Shown here: piece by piece, positions 1 through 7,433 of the stretch | Layout: each line of letters starts with the position of its first letter | How positions within the stretch are numbered: position 1 is the first letter of the stretch | Assembly (NCBI GenBank): GCA_017473335.1 | Contig: JAFULN010000012.1 | Coordinates: 1-35,929 of the forward strand | Direction: 5' to 3' | Length of the DNA stretch: 35,929 bases | DNA from: Erysipelotrichaceae bacterium | GTDB taxonomy: Bacteria; Bacillota_I; Bacilli_A; Erysipelotrichales; Erysipelotrichaceae | Position numbers and translations under genes: made by a program | The notes under the pieces: generated by a model | Told to the model about the DNA's origin: nothing | The model's input: only the letters and a program-made list of their open reading frames with translations | The model's database searches: none

Positions 1-80
1 CCAATGCAAGAAAGTTTCTCTACGATAGTCAGCTCTATAAATTCATTAAAAACACTCTATATTCAATTTATAAACACAAT

Positions 81-126
81 AAAAAATGGGGCGTTCCAAC
101 CTAGGTGGTTGAAATACCCCATTTTG
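81..126 (-). terminator. Terminator downstream of tRNA-Val
   Basis: Read on the minus strand, AAAATGGGG (125-117) pairs with CCCCATTTT (91-83), and an inner hairpin CAACC/GGTTG sits in between. A T-rich run continues to about 81. This is a rho-independent terminator for the tRNA-Val transcript. To its left (1-80) I see no gene or clear signal. Confidence 0.75.
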
Positions 127-138
127 TCGATTGTCTGA

Positions 139-158
139 GGCTTATTATAAGCCCTTTT
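139..158 (+). terminator. Small hairpin with T-run, possible plus-strand terminator
   Basis: GGCTTA-TTA-TAAGCC (139-153) is followed by CTTTTAT on the plus strand. It could end a transcript entering from the left edge, although no plus-strand gene is visible before it. The stem is short. Confidence 0.35.
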
Positions 159-168
159 ATTGATTTAA

Positions 169-244
169 TGGTGGACGCTAGGGGACTCGAACCCATGACC
201 CCTTCCACGTCAAGGAAGTACTCTCCCAACTGAGCTAAGCGTCC
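169..244 (-). tRNA. tRNA-Val (anticodon GAC)
   Basis: The minus strand reads GGACGCT at the 5' end and AGCGTCC-A-CCA at the 3' end, giving a 7-bp acceptor stem with an encoded CCA (169-171). The D arm carries AGCTCAGTTGGGAGAG. The anticodon arm is CTTCC-TTGACGT-GGAAG, placing GAC at positions 34-36, which reads GUC valine codons. The T loop GTTCGAGTC is canonical. The gene lies about 55 bp downstream of the DAHP synthase stop with no clear terminator between them, so read-through co-transcription is possible. I see no strong separate promoter. Confidence 0.95.
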
Positions 245-298
245 GTGCTGAATTATTCTATCATAATGAATATGAATAATCCAGATGAATTTATAAGA

Positions 299-1315
299 TT
301 ATAGTTCTCTGCCAATGACTTTAGCGATTTGTGATGCTTTTTCAATCATTTCTTTAAATTTCTTAGGTTTTAAGCTTTGGGAACCATCACATAATGCACA
401 TTCTGGCTGATCATGAACTTCTACCATAAGGCCATCTGCACCTGCTGCAACTGCAGCTAATGAGACTGATTCAACTAAACTCCAGTCACCTGTTGCATGA
501 GATGGATCAATGATGATAGGAAGATGTGTTTTTTTCTTGATGATCGCAATAACACTTAAATCTAATGTGTTTCGAGTATATTTTTCAAAAGTTCGGATGC
601 CTCTTTCACATAAAATGACATTTGGATTGCCATGTGCCATGATATACTCTGCAGACATAATCCATTCTTCAATGGTGCTAGATAGGCCACGCTTCAATAG
701 AATAGGTTTACTCATTTTTCCTGCAGCTTTTAATAAATCAAAGTTCTGCATGTTTCTAGCACCAATCTGGACTAAATCTACATGTTTCTCAAATTCTTCG
801 ACTTTATCAATGCTCATAAGCTCTGAAACAACAGGCAGACCTGTTTCTTTTCTTGCTTCACAAAGATATTCAATGCCTTTTGTTTCTAATCCCTGGAATG
901 CATATGGACTGGTTCTTGGTTTATAGGCACCACCTCTTAATAAAGTTGCACCAGCTTCTTTAACTTCTTTTGCGATACGCAAAACTTGTTCCTTGCTTTC
1001 TACGGCACAAGGCCCCCCAATAATCGCAATCTTTTCCTGACCTCCAATTTTAACGCCTGCTACATCTACAATTGTATCTTCTGGATGGAATTGACGATTT
1101 GCCTTTTTATATGGGGCTGCAACACGTGTTACATCTTGTACAAACTGAAAGCTTCGAATCCATGTTATATCAACTCCTGTTGTATCACCAACTAAGCCTA
1201 ATACAATATGAGTTTCTCCTTCACTGTAATTGACTTCTATTCCTTTTAATGTTAACTGCTGAATTAAACGTTCAACATCTTGTTTATCTGATTGTTTCCT
1301 TAATGTAACGATCAT
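299..1315 (-). CDS. aroF: 3-deoxy-7-phosphoheptulonate (DAHP) synthase, AroF type
   Basis: Condenses phosphoenolpyruvate with erythrose 4-phosphate, the first committed step of the shikimate pathway, in the cytosol. The 338-residue product has an N-terminal ferredoxin-like domain (about 1-70) followed by the TIM-barrel DAHP synthase domain with conserved GGPCAVES, LLRGGAYKPRTSPY, LLKRG and DPSHATG blocks. Length and layout match the Thermotoga-type enzyme, whose N domain mediates Tyr/Phe feedback inhibition (family knowledge). The start is the ATG at 1315: AGGAGG lies just upstream, whereas an in-frame TTG at 1333 would put the ribosome site inside the gene. It stands alone, with no other aro genes beside it, and is preceded by a Tyr-codon leader peptide and terminator, so attenuation by tyrosine supply is likely. 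Confidence 0.95.
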   Translation of the reverse strand: MIVTLRKQSDKQDVERLIQQLTLKGIEVNYSEGETHIVLGLVGDTTGVDITWIRSFQFVQDVTRVAAPYKKANRQFHPEDTIVDVAGVKIGGQEKIAIIGGPCAVESKEQVLRIAKEVKEAGATLLRGGAYKPRTSPYAFQGLETKGIEYLCEARKETGLPVVSELMSIDKVEEFEKHVDLVQIGARNMQNFDLLKAAGKMSKPILLKRGLSSTIEEWIMSAEYIMAHGNPNVILCERGIRTFEKYTRNTLDLSVIAIIKKKTHLPIIIDPSHATGDWSLVESVSLAAVAAGADGLMVEVHDQPECALCDGSQSLKPKKFKEMIEKASQIAKVIGREL

Positions 1316-1330
1316 ATTTATTCCTCCTGA

Positions 1331-1360
1331 CAAATAAAAAACATCAACTGTGATTGATGT
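1331..1360 (-). terminator. Attenuator terminator in the aroF leader
   Basis: On the minus strand ACATCAA (1360-1354), loop TCACAG, TTGATGT (1347-1341) is followed by a TTTTTATTT tract (1340-1332). It lies between the leader peptide and the aroF ribosome-binding site, so it would stop transcription before the structural gene. Confidence 0.8.
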
Positions 1361-1368
1361 CTGATTGT

Positions 1369-1411
1369 CTCAACAACGCTGATAAAACACCAATTTTTTG
1401 GCGCTGTTGAG
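1369..1411 (-). promoter_or_regulatory. Leader hairpin between Tyr peptide and terminator
   Basis: CTCAACAGCG (1411-1402) can pair with CGTTGTTGAG (1378-1369), 10 pairs with one G-U wobble. Inside it, CGCCAA-AAAA-TTGGTG can form a second small hairpin followed by TTTT. The 5' arm starts directly after the leader-peptide stop codon, so it lies under or next to a ribosome reading the Tyr codons. This is the expected position for a switching segment. How it competes with the terminator is not resolved by eye. Confidence 0.6.
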
Positions 1412-1447
1412 TTATCTGTAATAATAGTAAGCGTGTTTGAGAATCAT
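1412..1447 (-). CDS. Tyrosine-rich leader peptide (attenuator)
   Basis: Eleven codons read M-I-L-K-H-A-Y-Y-Y-Y-R and then TAA. The four consecutive Tyr codons are TAC TAT TAT TAC. A Shine-Dalgarno AGGAG (1461-1457) lies 9 nt before the ATG. The peptide sits between a promoter and an intrinsic terminator in front of aroF. By analogy with trp, phe and his leader peptides, a ribosome stalling at the Tyr run when charged tRNA-Tyr is scarce would prevent termination and raise DAHP synthase expression. An in-frame ATG at 1456 directly abuts the Shine-Dalgarno and is less likely. The reading frame and composition are seen; the regulatory role is inferred. Confidence 0.75.
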   Translation of the reverse strand: MILKHAYYYYR

Positions 1448-1467
1448 TGAGAACATCTCCTGATTGA

Positions 1468-1496
1468 AGTGTACAACGAATGAAGAAAGAATGCAA
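1468..1496 (-). promoter_or_regulatory. Promoter of the aroF leader transcript
   Basis: Minus strand TTGCAT (1496-1491), a 17-nt spacer, then TACACT (1473-1468). Transcription would start near 1461, leaving the leader-peptide ribosome site at the very 5' end of the RNA. Confidence 0.6.
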
Positions 1497-1565
1497 GTTT
1501 GATGAATTGGAAAGTGTAAAAAATTCATTTTTATGTTATCCTAAAAGAAAGAAGGATGGAAAAAG

Positions 1566-2327
1566 ATGAAACTGTTTGATAGCCATGTGCATTATGAAGA
1601 TGCACAGTTTAACCAAGATAGAATAGAACGATTGAATCATTTGAAAGAAACAGATGTGAAAATGGTTTTAAACTGCTGTAGTGATGTAGAGGTGTTTGAT
1701 ACAGTCTTAAACATTGTAGATCAGTTTGACTTCGCATATGGAAGCATAGGCATTCATCCACATTGGACATTAGAAACACCAGATGATTATTTAGATCGAA
1801 TTCGTGAATGTGTGAAACATCCAAAGATTGTTGCGATTGGAGAAATGGGTCTGGATTATTTTTGGAATGAGCCAAAAGAATTACAAAAACGTATTTTTAG
1901 AGAACAATTATCACTTGCAAAAGAATTAAATATGCCTGTGATTATTCATGATCGAGATGCACATGAAGATACAATTGAAATCTTAGAGGAATTTAAACCT
2001 AAAGGTGTACTTCATCGCTATTCAGGGCCTGTAGAAATCCTAGAGCGTGCTTTTGACTTAGGGATGTATGTGAGTTTCAACAATGATTTATCTTATCCTG
2101 AATGGAATGAGGCCCCTATTGCCTGTTTGATGGCAACCCCTTGGGATCGCTTGTTAATTGAAACAGATTGTCCATATGCTGCCCCATACAAGCGCAAAGA
2201 GGAACGCTGTGAAGCAGAAGATGTTAGAAATGTGGTCAAGATGATTGCAGAATTAAGGGGTGTCTCAGAGGAGTTTGTGGCACAGAAGTCTTATGAAAAT
2301 GCACTGAGAGTCTATGAAATTAAATAA
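1566..2327 (+). CDS. TatD family metal-dependent hydrolase
   Basis: The 253-residue protein has the TatD/amidohydrolase-fold metal ligands in order: H7 and H9 (DSHVH), E93 (GEMGLDYFW), H128 (IIHDRDA), H150 (VLHRYSG) and D201 (IETDCPY). Family members are cytosolic metal-dependent nucleases, several with 3'-5' DNase or D-aminoacyl-type activities, so the exact substrate is open. Length is normal for the family. The start follows a modest AAGGA ribosome site 11 nt upstream. It is a single-gene unit ending in a bidirectional terminator; its promoter is on the opposite strand to the aroF leader promoter, so the two genes diverge. Confidence 0.9.
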   Translation: MKLFDSHVHYEDAQFNQDRIERLNHLKETDVKMVLNCCSDVEVFDTVLNIVDQFDFAYGSIGIHPHWTLETPDDYLDRIRECVKHPKIVAIGEMGLDYFWNEPKELQKRIFREQLSLAKELNMPVIIHDRDAHEDTIEILEEFKPKGVLHRYSGPVEILERAFDLGMYVSFNNDLSYPEWNEAPIACLMATPWDRLLIETDCPYAAPYKRKEERCEAEDVRNVVKMIAELRGVSEEFVAQKSYENALRVYEIK

Positions 2328-2351
2328 AAGCTCGGATACTCCGAGCTTTTG
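2326..2351. terminator. Bidirectional terminator between convergent genes
   Basis: AAAAGCTCGGA (2326-2336) pairs with TCCGAGCTTTT (2340-2350). T-tracts result on both strands. It closes the TatD gene (plus) and the ABC operon (minus), and overlaps the TatD stop codon. Confidence 0.9.
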
Positions 2352-2355
2352 TCAT

Positions 2356-2979
2356 TTAGAATCGTTTTGATCCTCTTCCTCCAGGTATATTCTTACTAAA
2401 CATGATTTCAAAGTTAATACTTAAGATAAAACAGACAATACCACCATAAATCAAGATAAACTGTGGGAAAAGTGTAATAACTAGAAAAGTAATTGAAATC
2501 AAAATTACAGCATTCAATGTTGTTCGAAAGATGTCTTTGAAAGCGTAGGTTAGAGATTTCATCATGGTATCTTTAATACTGTTTTCAAATTTTGAAAGAT
2601 ATGCAAAGACATTCATGAGTATAAGAAGTGTGAATGTCAATAGAACTGCAGATGCAGTACCACAAATGACAAACATCATTTCATCATTTCTTTGGATGCA
2701 GTAGAAGACATCAATACCTAAAATGAGGGAAGCTATAAGAAGAATCAGCCAAATGATAGTTGCTTGTTTAAAGTGGAATTTAAACTGTTCAAAATATAGA
2801 GGAATCAGCTTTTTGTGATGATCTTGACGAAACTGAAAGATACATGAATACAAGGCAGTAGTTGAAGCTCCAATTGTGATGATTGGAAGACTTGTAACTA
2901 GCCACAGTACTCCCAGCAATACGATATGAGGGATCCAGCTGGCTAAGTTCCAGATTTTTTCATCACTTCCTGTATTCAT
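2356..2979 (-). CDS. DUF624 (YesL-like) membrane protein
   Basis: The 207-residue protein has about five hydrophobic helices and the DUF624 hallmark near the N terminus: a helix followed by SLPIITIGASTTALY (about residues 29-43), then a basic stretch ending in HFKQATIIWLILL. YesL-family proteins usually accompany carbohydrate ABC transporters in Firmicutes, but their biochemical role is unknown. Here it is the last gene of the ABC operon, 11 bp after the ATPase stop, with AAGGAG before its ATG. Membership is clear; function is not. Confidence 0.85.
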   Translation of the reverse strand: MNTGSDEKIWNLASWIPHIVLLGVLWLVTSLPIITIGASTTALYSCIFQFRQDHHKKLIPLYFEQFKFHFKQATIIWLILLIASLILGIDVFYCIQRNDEMMFVICGTASAVLLTFTLLILMNVFAYLSKFENSIKDTMMKSLTYAFKDIFRTTLNAVILISITFLVITLFPQFILIYGGIVCFILSINFEIMFSKNIPGGRGSKRF

Positions 2980-2990
2980 GATTTCACTCC

Positions 2991-4103
2991 TTATTTAATC
3001 GTTAATGATCCCATTGCAACTTTACTGCGTGTGGATTTATTGAAGAGGATGTATGTACTGCCTTTGAAGTTCAGTCGTACTTTTGAATCCATCGCAAAGT
3101 CAATGTTGCCAAAGACAACGCTTGAAAGACGTACATCTTTAATTTCAATGCTTAATGTTGTTTCCATACCGCTTGGCAGAGAAGAAATAACTGTTCCTTC
3201 AATCTTACCGTTATCTTCAATGTAGACTGCTTCTGGACGTAGTCCTAAAACATAGTCTTCATTTTCGTTGATTTCAACAGCTTCATTTGGTGTAAATACC
3301 AGATTCATGCTTGGACAAGTCAGTTCAATGCCTTCAGATGTCTTGTGTGCTTTCACATCTACAAAGTTCATTGTAGGATTTCCCATAAAGTCTGCAACAA
3401 ACAGATTAGTAGGTTCACCATAAAGTTCAAGTGGTGGACAGTACTGCTGCAGTACACCACGGTCCATCAGACAGACACGTGTAGAAAGCGTCATGGCTTC
3501 AGACTGGTCATGAGTAACATAGACAAATGTTGATTTAGATGTTGCGTGCAGTCTTTTTAATTCAGCGCGCATACCGTTTCTTAACTTAGCATCCAGATTG
3601 CTTAATGGTTCATCCATCAAAAGGATTGCAGGATTAGTTGCAAGTGTACGTGCAATCGCAACACGCTGCTGCTGACCGCCAGATAGTTCAGCTGGATATC
3701 TTCCTCTGAATTCTTCAATCTGAAGTGTTTTCAACAGTTCGTTCACACGCTGTTCAATCGCGTCTTTACTCCATTTAAGATTTTCTAGACCAAATGCGAT
3801 GTTTTTATACACTGTCATATGTGGCCATAGTGCATAGTTCTGGAACAGGAAGCCTACATTACGCTTATCTGGTGATAAGTTAATTCCCTTTTCTTCAGAA
3901 AAGACTAAAGTATCATCAATATAGATTTCGCCTTCTGTAGGTGTTTCAAGACCTGCGATCATACGCAGAGTAGTAGTTTTACCACATCCAGATGGACCCA
4001 AAAGGGATACGAAGTCACCATCTTTAATGGTCATGTTTAAATTATCTACGGCAACGAAATTACCAAATTTCTTTGTAACATTTACTAAACGGATAACTGG
4101 CAT
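2991..4103 (-). CDS. ABC transporter ATP-binding protein (Fe3+/PotA-like importer class)
   Basis: Energises the importer encoded by the two upstream genes. The 370-residue protein has Walker A GPSGCGKTT (36-44, K42), a Q-loop in FLFQNYALWPHM, the signature LSGGQQQR (about 140-147), Walker B ILLMDEP followed by LSNLDAKLR, and the switch histidine in VTHDQSEA. The C-terminal third is a TOBE/OB-type domain (about 240-370), as in the MalK/PotA/FbpC group. It starts 4 bp after the permease stop, so coupling is likely. The substrate cannot be told from the ATPase. Confidence 0.93.
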   Translation of the reverse strand: MPVIRLVNVTKKFGNFVAVDNLNMTIKDGDFVSLLGPSGCGKTTTLRMIAGLETPTEGEIYIDDTLVFSEEKGINLSPDKRNVGFLFQNYALWPHMTVYKNIAFGLENLKWSKDAIEQRVNELLKTLQIEEFRGRYPAELSGGQQQRVAIARTLATNPAILLMDEPLSNLDAKLRNGMRAELKRLHATSKSTFVYVTHDQSEAMTLSTRVCLMDRGVLQQYCPPLELYGEPTNLFVADFMGNPTMNFVDVKAHKTSEGIELTCPSMNLVFTPNEAVEINENEDYVLGLRPEAVYIEDNGKIEGTVISSLPSGMETTLSIEIKDVRLSSVVFGNIDFAMDSKVRLNFKGSTYILFNKSTRSKVAMGSLTIK

Positions 4104-4107
4104 AATC

Positions 4108-5904
4108 TTAACCTCCTACACCTTTTTCAATAGAAGCACCTGTCAATTTTTCAATACCGAAGTTAATGACTAGGACAAAGACAATAATGACAAAGTTGAT
4201 TGCGTTGGCATACTGATCCCAGCCTTTTTCGTTGTACTGGAACAAAATAGTTGTGAGTACTTTGTTGGCAGGTGTAACTAACAGAACATACAATGAAAGT
4301 TCACGCATGCTGGAAATAAATGGCAAAAGATAACCAGAAATAACTGTTGATTTCTGAATTGGAACGATAATCTGTGTCATACGTTTCCACCATGGAACAC
4401 CAATAATCATTGCAGCTTCTTCAATTTCATGACTCAGCTGAAGCATGGAGTTTACACCGGAACGAGATGCCATTGGAAGATATTTCACTGTACCAATAAT
4501 GGCCAAAAGTGCAAATGAACCATACAGTGCTGGAATAGGACCATGACGAACTGCAAACATAGAGAGATAAATAACAGAGAATGCCATACTTGGAATCAGA
4601 TATGGAATAAATGTCAGATTTTCAACAAAACGTGACAGCCATGTACCACGCTGTTTAACAATTGCATAACCCGCTAAGAAACCAAATGTACCTGCACCTA
4701 AGGATGCAACTGCAGACAGTTTCAAACTGTTAAACAAGCCTTTCCAAACATCTTTATTGATAAGGATACCGGCTTTGTCATTGATTTCGTTGCTGGCACC
4801 AGCTGCACCAATCCAGAAGTCAGTTGTGAAGTTAGATGGTGAGTAGTTACCTTGAATCTTGATCAATGACTGCAGCAGGAAGGAAATCATAGGAATGACA
4901 GAAACACACAGAACCAGTACAAGGAAAAGTGTACTGATAGGGGTTCTGAATCCTTTCAGCTTAAATGTAGAAATATTAGCACTCTTACCTGTAACAGTTG
5001 TATAGGATTTTCTCTTACCAATGACAGCCTGCTGAATACCCATGATAATCAGTGCAATAGTAATCATGACCAAAGCAATGATGTAGCCATATCCAGGGTT
5101 TGTACCATTGAGGTTTCTAAACATCTGTGTTGTCAATACATAGTAACGAACTGGAAGGCCAAGGAACTGAGGTACTGCAAAAGCACTCATTGCGCTTGAG
5201 AAAACCAGAATGAATGTAGACAAGACAGCTGGCATAACCATTGGGATAGTAATCTTCATGAACATTCTTGCACGATTTGTTTTGAGGATAATTGCTGCTT
5301 CTTCCAGGTTGGCGTCCATGTTTCTCAAGATACCGCCAATAAGAATATAGGCAAATGGTGCATAATGCAGACCAATTACAAGTGTAATTGGAAATCCGCC
5401 ATAGGCAAACCAGTTTGGTGTAACGATACCTGTTAGAGCTGTAAAAATCCCCTGCGCTCCACCTACTGTAGAGTTTTTAAAAAAGTTCATCCATGCCAGT
5501 GCAAGTGTCCAGCTTGGCATAATGTAAGGGAACATAAACAGTTTTGTTAATAACCCTTTCCATCTCATATCTGAACGAGTAACTAGCCATGCAAAAGATC
5601 CACCAAATGCAATAGCAACAAAACATGCTCCAAAAGCAATCTTTATAGTATTAAAAAGTGGTGTGTAGAAAATAGTAGCGCTATTTTTATCCGCAAAGAC
5701 TTTCATCCAGTGATAGAGTGTGAAATCCCCAATCTTGGAACCTTTGACACGCATCACTTCTGATGCATGCACAATGAATGTATCTTTGACAATACATACC
5801 AAAGGGAACAAAACGAGATATCCAAGTGTCACAACAAAAAACAACAGGATTAAGTTTTGGGGTTTTTTAAGAAAAGCCAGTACATGATTTAGTTTTCTTT
5901 TCAT
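4108..5904 (-). CDS. ABC transporter permease, two fused BPD domains (FbpB/ThiP-like)
   Basis: At 598 residues it is twice the length of a single permease and has about 12 membrane helices. It carries two EAA loops that contact the ATPase: LEEAAIILKTNRARMFMKI in the first half and EIEEAAMIIGVPWWKRM in the second. This fused layout is typical of ferric-iron, thiamine and 2-aminoethylphosphonate importers. The start at 5904 follows an AAAGGGG site. The gene lies between the lipoprotein and ATPase genes and is separated from the lipoprotein gene by a strong hairpin that probably lowers its expression relative to the binding protein. Confidence 0.92.
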   Translation of the reverse strand: MKRKLNHVLAFLKKPQNLILLFFVVTLGYLVLFPLVCIVKDTFIVHASEVMRVKGSKIGDFTLYHWMKVFADKNSATIFYTPLFNTIKIAFGACFVAIAFGGSFAWLVTRSDMRWKGLLTKLFMFPYIMPSWTLALAWMNFFKNSTVGGAQGIFTALTGIVTPNWFAYGGFPITLVIGLHYAPFAYILIGGILRNMDANLEEAAIILKTNRARMFMKITIPMVMPAVLSTFILVFSSAMSAFAVPQFLGLPVRYYVLTTQMFRNLNGTNPGYGYIIALVMITIALIIMGIQQAVIGKRKSYTTVTGKSANISTFKLKGFRTPISTLFLVLVLCVSVIPMISFLLQSLIKIQGNYSPSNFTTDFWIGAAGASNEINDKAGILINKDVWKGLFNSLKLSAVASLGAGTFGFLAGYAIVKQRGTWLSRFVENLTFIPYLIPSMAFSVIYLSMFAVRHGPIPALYGSFALLAIIGTVKYLPMASRSGVNSMLQLSHEIEEAAMIIGVPWWKRMTQIIVPIQKSTVISGYLLPFISSMRELSLYVLLVTPANKVLTTILFQYNEKGWDQYANAINFVIIVFVLVINFGIEKLTGASIEKGVGG

Positions 5905-5925
5905 GAGGTTCCCCTTTCTTTAATG

Positions 5926-5956
5926 AAAAAGCTGTAATGAAACATTACAGCTTTTT
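5926..5956 (-). terminator. Intra-operon hairpin with T-tract between lipoprotein and permease genes
   Basis: A perfect 14-bp stem, AAAAAGCTGTAATG / CATTACAGCTTTTT, with a 3-nt loop, ends in five T residues on the minus strand. It is well formed enough to terminate or to protect the 3' end of the upstream message. Either action would make the binding protein more abundant than the membrane components, as is common in ABC operons. Confidence 0.8.
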
Positions 5957-5975
5957 AAACCTAGAAATTACTGAA

Positions 5976-7139
5976 TTACTGAGCAATGCTAGAAATGAAG
6001 TCTTCCATTTCAGCACGATGTTCAGCTACGAATGCAGCGTCTTCTCTTACAAGAACGTTAGACCATTCAGCGATTGTCTTGTCACCTTCAGCAGGTGCAT
6101 TTTCAGTATTAGCGCTGTAATCACCAACACGAGTTCTCCAAGGTTCCCATCCTTCTGGAGTGTACAGGAATTCAAGCAAAGCCTGTGCTCCATATGGATG
6201 TTCAGCCTTTGATGAAATCAAACCATAGATTGGATAGAAGAAACCAGCAATTGGATTCATATCATCAGCGATTTCAAGAATCAATCCCTTTTCATCCTTC
6301 TTTGCATATTTGTTCAAAGTGAACAGACCAATGAAGTCCTGATTCTGTCCAGCAGCACCAACCGCTTCACAGATCTTAGTATCAGATGTACCCAGAATCA
6401 GACCATTCTGATAAGCCAGTTTAATCCATTCGTAAGCAGCATTTTCTTCAGTCAGAACTAACTCAGTTCCATAGTAATCTTTATAAGCAGCTTCCAGTTT
6501 AGCAATATTTTCTTCTTTCAAAAGCATTGTGAAGAAGTTAGCGTTAACACCTTCAGCACCAGTGTCTTTCATCTGGAACAAGCCATAGTTAGCAGGGTCA
6601 GTTACAGCCCAGATATTTTCCCAGCGAGAGCCGTCCTGGTTTTCACTGTTGTAAATAAATACTTTTGAGCAGTACTGGAATACCAGTGGGAACAAGTCTT
6701 CTTCTGGCAGCCAGCTAGCAATACGTTCGTTTACATAGTTTACAACATAGCCAGTATCAATCAATTCATTTTTCAGACGAGCACCATCCTGAACGAAAAT
6801 CAGGTCAACGCCGCCTTCAACGCCAGCACGCACTTCATTTGCAACCTTTTCAATCATTTCAGCATCACCAATCTGAGTGAATTCAACTTCGATACCATAC
6901 TTGTCAGTAAAGATCTTAGCACCCTTTTCTACAGATGAGTGTGTAGAATAGATTCTGATTGGCCCGCCTTCTTCCTGAGCTTTAGCTACCAAATCATCAA
7001 ATGATGTAGTATCTACAACATATGGTTCGTCAGAACCTTGATTAGCATCGTCTCCTCCAGTAGTTGGTTCATCGCTTGAGCACGCAGCCATACTCAAAAC
7101 CATGATTGCAGCAAGTAAAAGTTTAAATAAACGTTTCAT
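5976..7139 (-). CDS. Solute-binding lipoprotein of ABC importer (ferric-iron-like family)
   Basis: The 387-residue product starts with MKRLFKLLLAAIMVLSMAAC, a lipoprotein signal with the acylated cysteine at C20, so it is anchored outside the membrane. The mature part resembles family 1 extracellular binding proteins of the AfuA/FbpA/phosphonate type: IRIYSTHSS near the start of lobe 1, DLIFVQDGARL, and near the end GFFYPIYGLISSKAEHP and YTPEGW. The start at 7139 follows CAGGAGG; in-frame upstream codons reach 7220 but lack a ribosome site and lie over the promoter. The ligand may be ferric iron, but a phosphonate or another anion cannot be excluded. Confidence 0.88.
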   Translation of the reverse strand: MKRLFKLLLAAIMVLSMAACSSDEPTTGGDDANQGSDEPYVVDTTSFDDLVAKAQEEGGPIRIYSTHSSVEKGAKIFTDKYGIEVEFTQIGDAEMIEKVANEVRAGVEGGVDLIFVQDGARLKNELIDTGYVVNYVNERIASWLPEEDLFPLVFQYCSKVFIYNSENQDGSRWENIWAVTDPANYGLFQMKDTGAEGVNANFFTMLLKEENIAKLEAAYKDYYGTELVLTEENAAYEWIKLAYQNGLILGTSDTKICEAVGAAGQNQDFIGLFTLNKYAKKDEKGLILEIADDMNPIAGFFYPIYGLISSKAEHPYGAQALLEFLYTPEGWEPWRTRVGDYSANTENAPAEGDKTIAEWSNVLVREDAAFVAEHRAEMEDFISSIAQ

Positions 7140-7150
7140 ATGCGCCTCCT

Positions 7151-7168
7151 GGTTACTTGATTGTAACC
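7151..7168 (-). promoter_or_regulatory. Inverted repeat between promoter and ribosome site of the ABC operon
   Basis: GGTTAC-N6-GTAACC lies just downstream of the -10 element and directly upstream of the AGGAGG of the lipoprotein gene. It could be a repressor operator, or an RNA hairpin beside the ribosome site. Which one cannot be told from sequence. Confidence 0.5.
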
Positions 7169-7182
7169 GCTTTCTTAAATTC

Positions 7183-7211
7183 ATTATGCGCTCATTTTTA
7201 ATGTTTGTAAA
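7183..7211 (-). promoter_or_regulatory. Promoter of the ABC importer operon
   Basis: Minus strand TTTACA (7211-7206), 17-nt spacer, CATAAT (7188-7183). This is near-consensus and lies about 44 bp before the lipoprotein ATG, with the GGTTAC inverted repeat downstream. Confidence 0.7.
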
Positions 7212-7403
7212 CGAAATCACGCAGAAAAATAAACTGTTTGTGAAGAATTTTTGAATGTCTTTTTGAAAAGAATTTCATAAAATGTAAGAAAAAATATCAA
7301 TTTGCATAAATGACTATATAGATTAGTACAGTGTTAGAAAAACAGACTTTTCTTCTGTGGTGATAACTGTTTTTCTTTTCTGGGCAGATGGTCATTCTTA
7401 TGG

Positions 7404-7409
7404 TATACT
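7404..7409 (+). promoter_or_regulatory. Extended -10 element for the yigZ gene
   Basis: TGGTATACT (7401-7409) is an extended -10 (TGnTATACT) about 25 bp before the start codon. No convincing -35 is seen. Confidence 0.45.
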
Positions 7410-7433
7410 TGTTAGGAATCAGGAGGTTTGCAC

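Noticed and set aside
510-926. Plus-strand reading frame opposite aroF
   Set aside because: Shadow of the well-supported DAHP synthase gene; no ribosome site or promoter.
1320-1470. T-box riboswitch in front of aroF
   Set aside because: No TGGNACCGCG-like T-box sequence or long specifier stem is visible; the Tyr-rich peptide explains the layout better.
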